The notes under the pieces: model-generated
What the model saw: the letters and a program-made list of their open reading frames with translations, nothing else
The model's database searches: none
Told to the model about the DNA's origin: nothing
Source: an uncultured Ruminococcus sp.
GTDB taxonomy: Bacteria; Bacillota; Clostridia; Oscillospirales; Ruminococcaceae
Length of the DNA: 7,663 bases
NCBI RefSeq assembly: GCF_946187255.1
Contig: NZ_CAMHRZ010000162.1
Span: 1 to 7,663, forward strand
Direction of reading: 5' to 3'
Part shown: piece by piece, positions 5,954 through 7,663 of the stretch
How positions within the stretch are numbered: the first letter of the stretch is position 1
Layout of the letters: each line of letters begins with the position of its first letter
Position numbers and translations under genes: made by a program

Positions 5954-6823
5954 TTAAGACTTTACGCCGCCCAGTGCAACACCTGCGATGATATACTTTG
6001 AAAGCAGGAAGTATACTACCAGCAGAGGCAGTACAGTCAGCAGCAGACCGAGATAGATCGCGCCGAACTCTGTTCTGTAAATATCACCGTTGAGCAGGGA
6101 TACCATGATAGGCATTGTGTACAGATCCTGTCTTGTCAGAAGTATCTGGGGCAGGAACAGCTGGTTCCAGCTGGTAACGAATGCGAATATCGCCTGTGTA
6201 GCCATTGCGGGCTTCATCATGGGCAGTACTATCTGGTTGAAGATACGGAACTCGCCCGCACCGTCGATACGGCCCGACTGGAGTATCTCCATTGGCAGGG
6301 ACGGTATCATGTACTGTCTCATGAAGAATACAGTAGCAGGTGCCTGGATAGAGGGCAGTATCAGTGCCAGGAAGTTATTGGTCATACCTATCTGATACAT
6401 GAACTGGTAGAAACCGATGGATGTTACCTGTGCAGGGATGATAAGCACAGCCATGATCAGTGTGAAGAAGGGCTTTCTCAGCTTCCAGTCATAGGCAACG
6501 AGTGCGAATGCTGTCATGGTCGAGAAATAGATGTTGCAGACCGTTGAACCTGCGGAGATTATGAACGAGTTCAGGAAACCTCTGAAGGGGTTGAAAGTCT
6601 TGCCCCACAGTACGCCGAAGTTTTTCAGCAGATATGTGGAGGGTATAAAGGATATAGCGTGCTGCTGTATCTGATTGGTGCTTCTTGTGGAGTTGATTAT
6701 CATTATCCAGAAGGGCAGCAGGCACATTACAGTAAGTAAGCCGCAGAATATGTATGCAACGACCTTGAAGATCATCTCACTCTGCTTTTTGGAGCCTGCG
6801 GCTTTCATTGTCATTTCAGCCAT
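5954..6823 (-). CDS. Carbohydrate ABC transporter permease, CUT1 family, MalG type
   Basis: This 289-aa inner-membrane protein should form half of the channel of a sugar importer. About six hydrophobic helices are visible, roughly at 20-43, 83-109, 118-136, 149-170, 209-228 and 254-275. The cytoplasmic EAA loop that docks the ATPase is EILQSGRIDGAGEF...IVLP (179-201), and the C-terminus (IIAGVALGGVKS) is typical of MalG-like permeases. The ATG follows an AAGGAGG site located inside the last codons of the upstream permease gene; the gap between stop and start is only 3 bp, so translation is probably coupled. It is the last gene of its operon, ending before a hairpin terminator. Substrate is unknown. 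CUT1 systems of this class take oligosaccharides, and a xylo- or manno-oligosaccharide would fit a fibre degrader, but that is inference. Confidence 0.95.
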   Translation of the reverse strand: MAEMTMKAAGSKKQSEMIFKVVAYIFCGLLTVMCLLPFWIMIINSTRSTNQIQQHAISFIPSTYLLKNFGVLWGKTFNPFRGFLNSFIISAGSTVCNIYFSTMTAFALVAYDWKLRKPFFTLIMAVLIIPAQVTSIGFYQFMYQIGMTNNFLALILPSIQAPATVFFMRQYMIPSLPMEILQSGRIDGAGEFRIFNQIVLPMMKPAMATQAIFAFVTSWNQLFLPQILLTRQDLYTMPIMVSLLNGDIYRTEFGAIYLGLLLTVLPLLVVYFLLSKYIIAGVALGGVKS

Positions 6824-6826
6824 CTA

Positions 6827-7663
6827 TCAAGCCCTCCTTGCATTCTTTCTTGCTTCGCGCTTCTGCTTTTCCAGCTTTGCTTCGTCCTTATCGCGCATGA
6901 TATAGAACAGTACAGCAGAGCATATAGCGATAATCACAAACATTATCATACTTGCAGCAGCAGCCTTATTGAGCATATAGCTTCCGCTGAACGCCTGATT
7001 GTAGATATACACATTGGTAGTCAGGGTAGCGTTGTTAGGTCCGCCGTTACGGAAGCACTTGGGGATATCGTACATATTCAGACCACCTACAAGGCTCGTT
7101 ACCAGCGAATAAAGCAGTACGGTCTTGAGGTTGGGTATTGTTATCTTGAAGAATGTCTGTACACCGTTTGCGCCGTCGATCTCGGCAGCCTCGTAGATGT
7201 CGGGGCTTATGCCCAGAACGCCCGAGATAAGCACGATCATGGAGTTACCGTACCACTGCCAGAACTGTATGAACGCAACGATGAGTCTTGCCGCCTTCGG
7301 CTTGTTTACGAAGAAGTAGGACTCCTTGCCCAGCATATTGAGGAAGTCATTTGCAGGACCAACGGGGTAAGCGAACAGTGCGTTGAAAAGGATAGCTACT
7401 GTTGCAGCTGTGATGATGTTCGGCATATAGAATACTACCTTGAAGAAGCCCTTGCCCTTGAGGTCAACAGCATGAGATGTGAACCACGCTGTCAGCAGCA
7501 GAGCGATGACTATCTGGGGGATAAAGTTCATTATCCAGATCTGGATAGTATTTTTGAGCGAGATAGTGAACGTAGGATTGCTAAGTACCTCCTTGAAGTT
7601 GTCAAAGGGGTGATCAAGCACCTTCAGTTCGCCCACCTGGATAAGACCCTTACGGTTGGTAAA
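6827..7663 (-). CDS. Sugar ABC transporter permease, CUT1 family, MalF type (5' end outside window)
   Basis: The frame is open to the right edge, so the true start lies beyond 7663. The 278 visible residues begin FTNRKGLIQVGELK, the stretch that normally follows the first membrane helix of MalF-type permeases. The GTG at 7636-7634 is therefore an internal valine and not a start. The expected features follow: a long periplasm-facing stretch near DHPFDNFKEVLSN, several hydrophobic helices, FYMPNIITAATVAILFN, and the EAA loop YEAAEIDGANGVQTFFKITIPNL that contacts the ATPase. The C-terminal tail is highly charged (RDKDEAKLEKQKREARKNARRA). It forms a heterodimer partner for the next permease, whose start lies 3 bp after its stop. 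A sugar-binding lipoprotein gene is expected upstream, outside the window. No ATPase gene is seen; such systems often share an MsmK-like ATPase encoded elsewhere. Confidence 0.95.
   Translation of the reverse strand, partial: FTNRKGLIQVGELKVLDHPFDNFKEVLSNPTFTISLKNTIQIWIMNFIPQIVIALLLTAWFTSHAVDLKGKGFFKVVFYMPNIITAATVAILFNALFAYPVGPANDFLNMLGKESYFFVNKPKAARLIVAFIQFWQWYGNSMIVLISGVLGISPDIYEAAEIDGANGVQTFFKITIPNLKTVLLYSLVTSLVGGLNMYDIPKCFRNGGPNNATLTTNVYIYNQAFSGSYMLNKAAAASMIMFVIIAICSAVLFYIMRDKDEAKLEKQKREARKNARRA

Overview
The window looks like a piece of chromosome from a fibre-degrading gut or rumen Firmicute, most likely a Ruminococcus-like clostridium. The reasons are a GH10 xylanase of the type common in rumen Clostridia, consensus SigA promoters, strong AGGAGG ribosome binding sites, a CUT1 sugar transporter and about half GC in the genes, with AT-rich intergenic DNA. 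The genus is an inference.

Left to right: 1-263 is AT-rich and holds the 5' region of the xylanase, a 10-bp inverted repeat and perhaps the 5' end of a leftward hypothetical gene. Next comes a rightward lipoprotein GH10 xylanase (264-1445). It is separated by a bidirectional terminator (1453-1482) from a leftward three-gene set. In transcription order that set is a 541-aa four-helix membrane protein of unknown function (5397-3772), an ATP-grasp enzyme (3756-2740) and an XRE/TPR-type regulator (2617-1508). Two SigA promoters sit back to back at 5427-5499. The leftward one drives the three-gene set. The rightward one, with perfect -35 and -10 hexamers, drives a 107-aa pyrophosphatase-like protein (5538-5861). 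A second hairpin terminator (5892-5918) closes that gene against a leftward pair of sugar ABC transporter permeases (7663-5954), whose first member runs off the right edge.

The xylanase should cut xylan at the cell surface and the permeases should import oligosaccharides, so both fit plant-polymer use, but they are separate transcription units and no substrate link is visible. The membrane protein/ATP-grasp/XRE set is the least understood part: tight spacing supports co-expression of the first two, and the regulator has its own possible promoter with an overlapping dyad. Two starts were moved inward from the longest open frame (regulator and membrane protein) because the Shine-Dalgarno sequences point to internal ATG codons. 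No RNA gene, insertion sequence, CRISPR array, attachment site or replication origin was seen.
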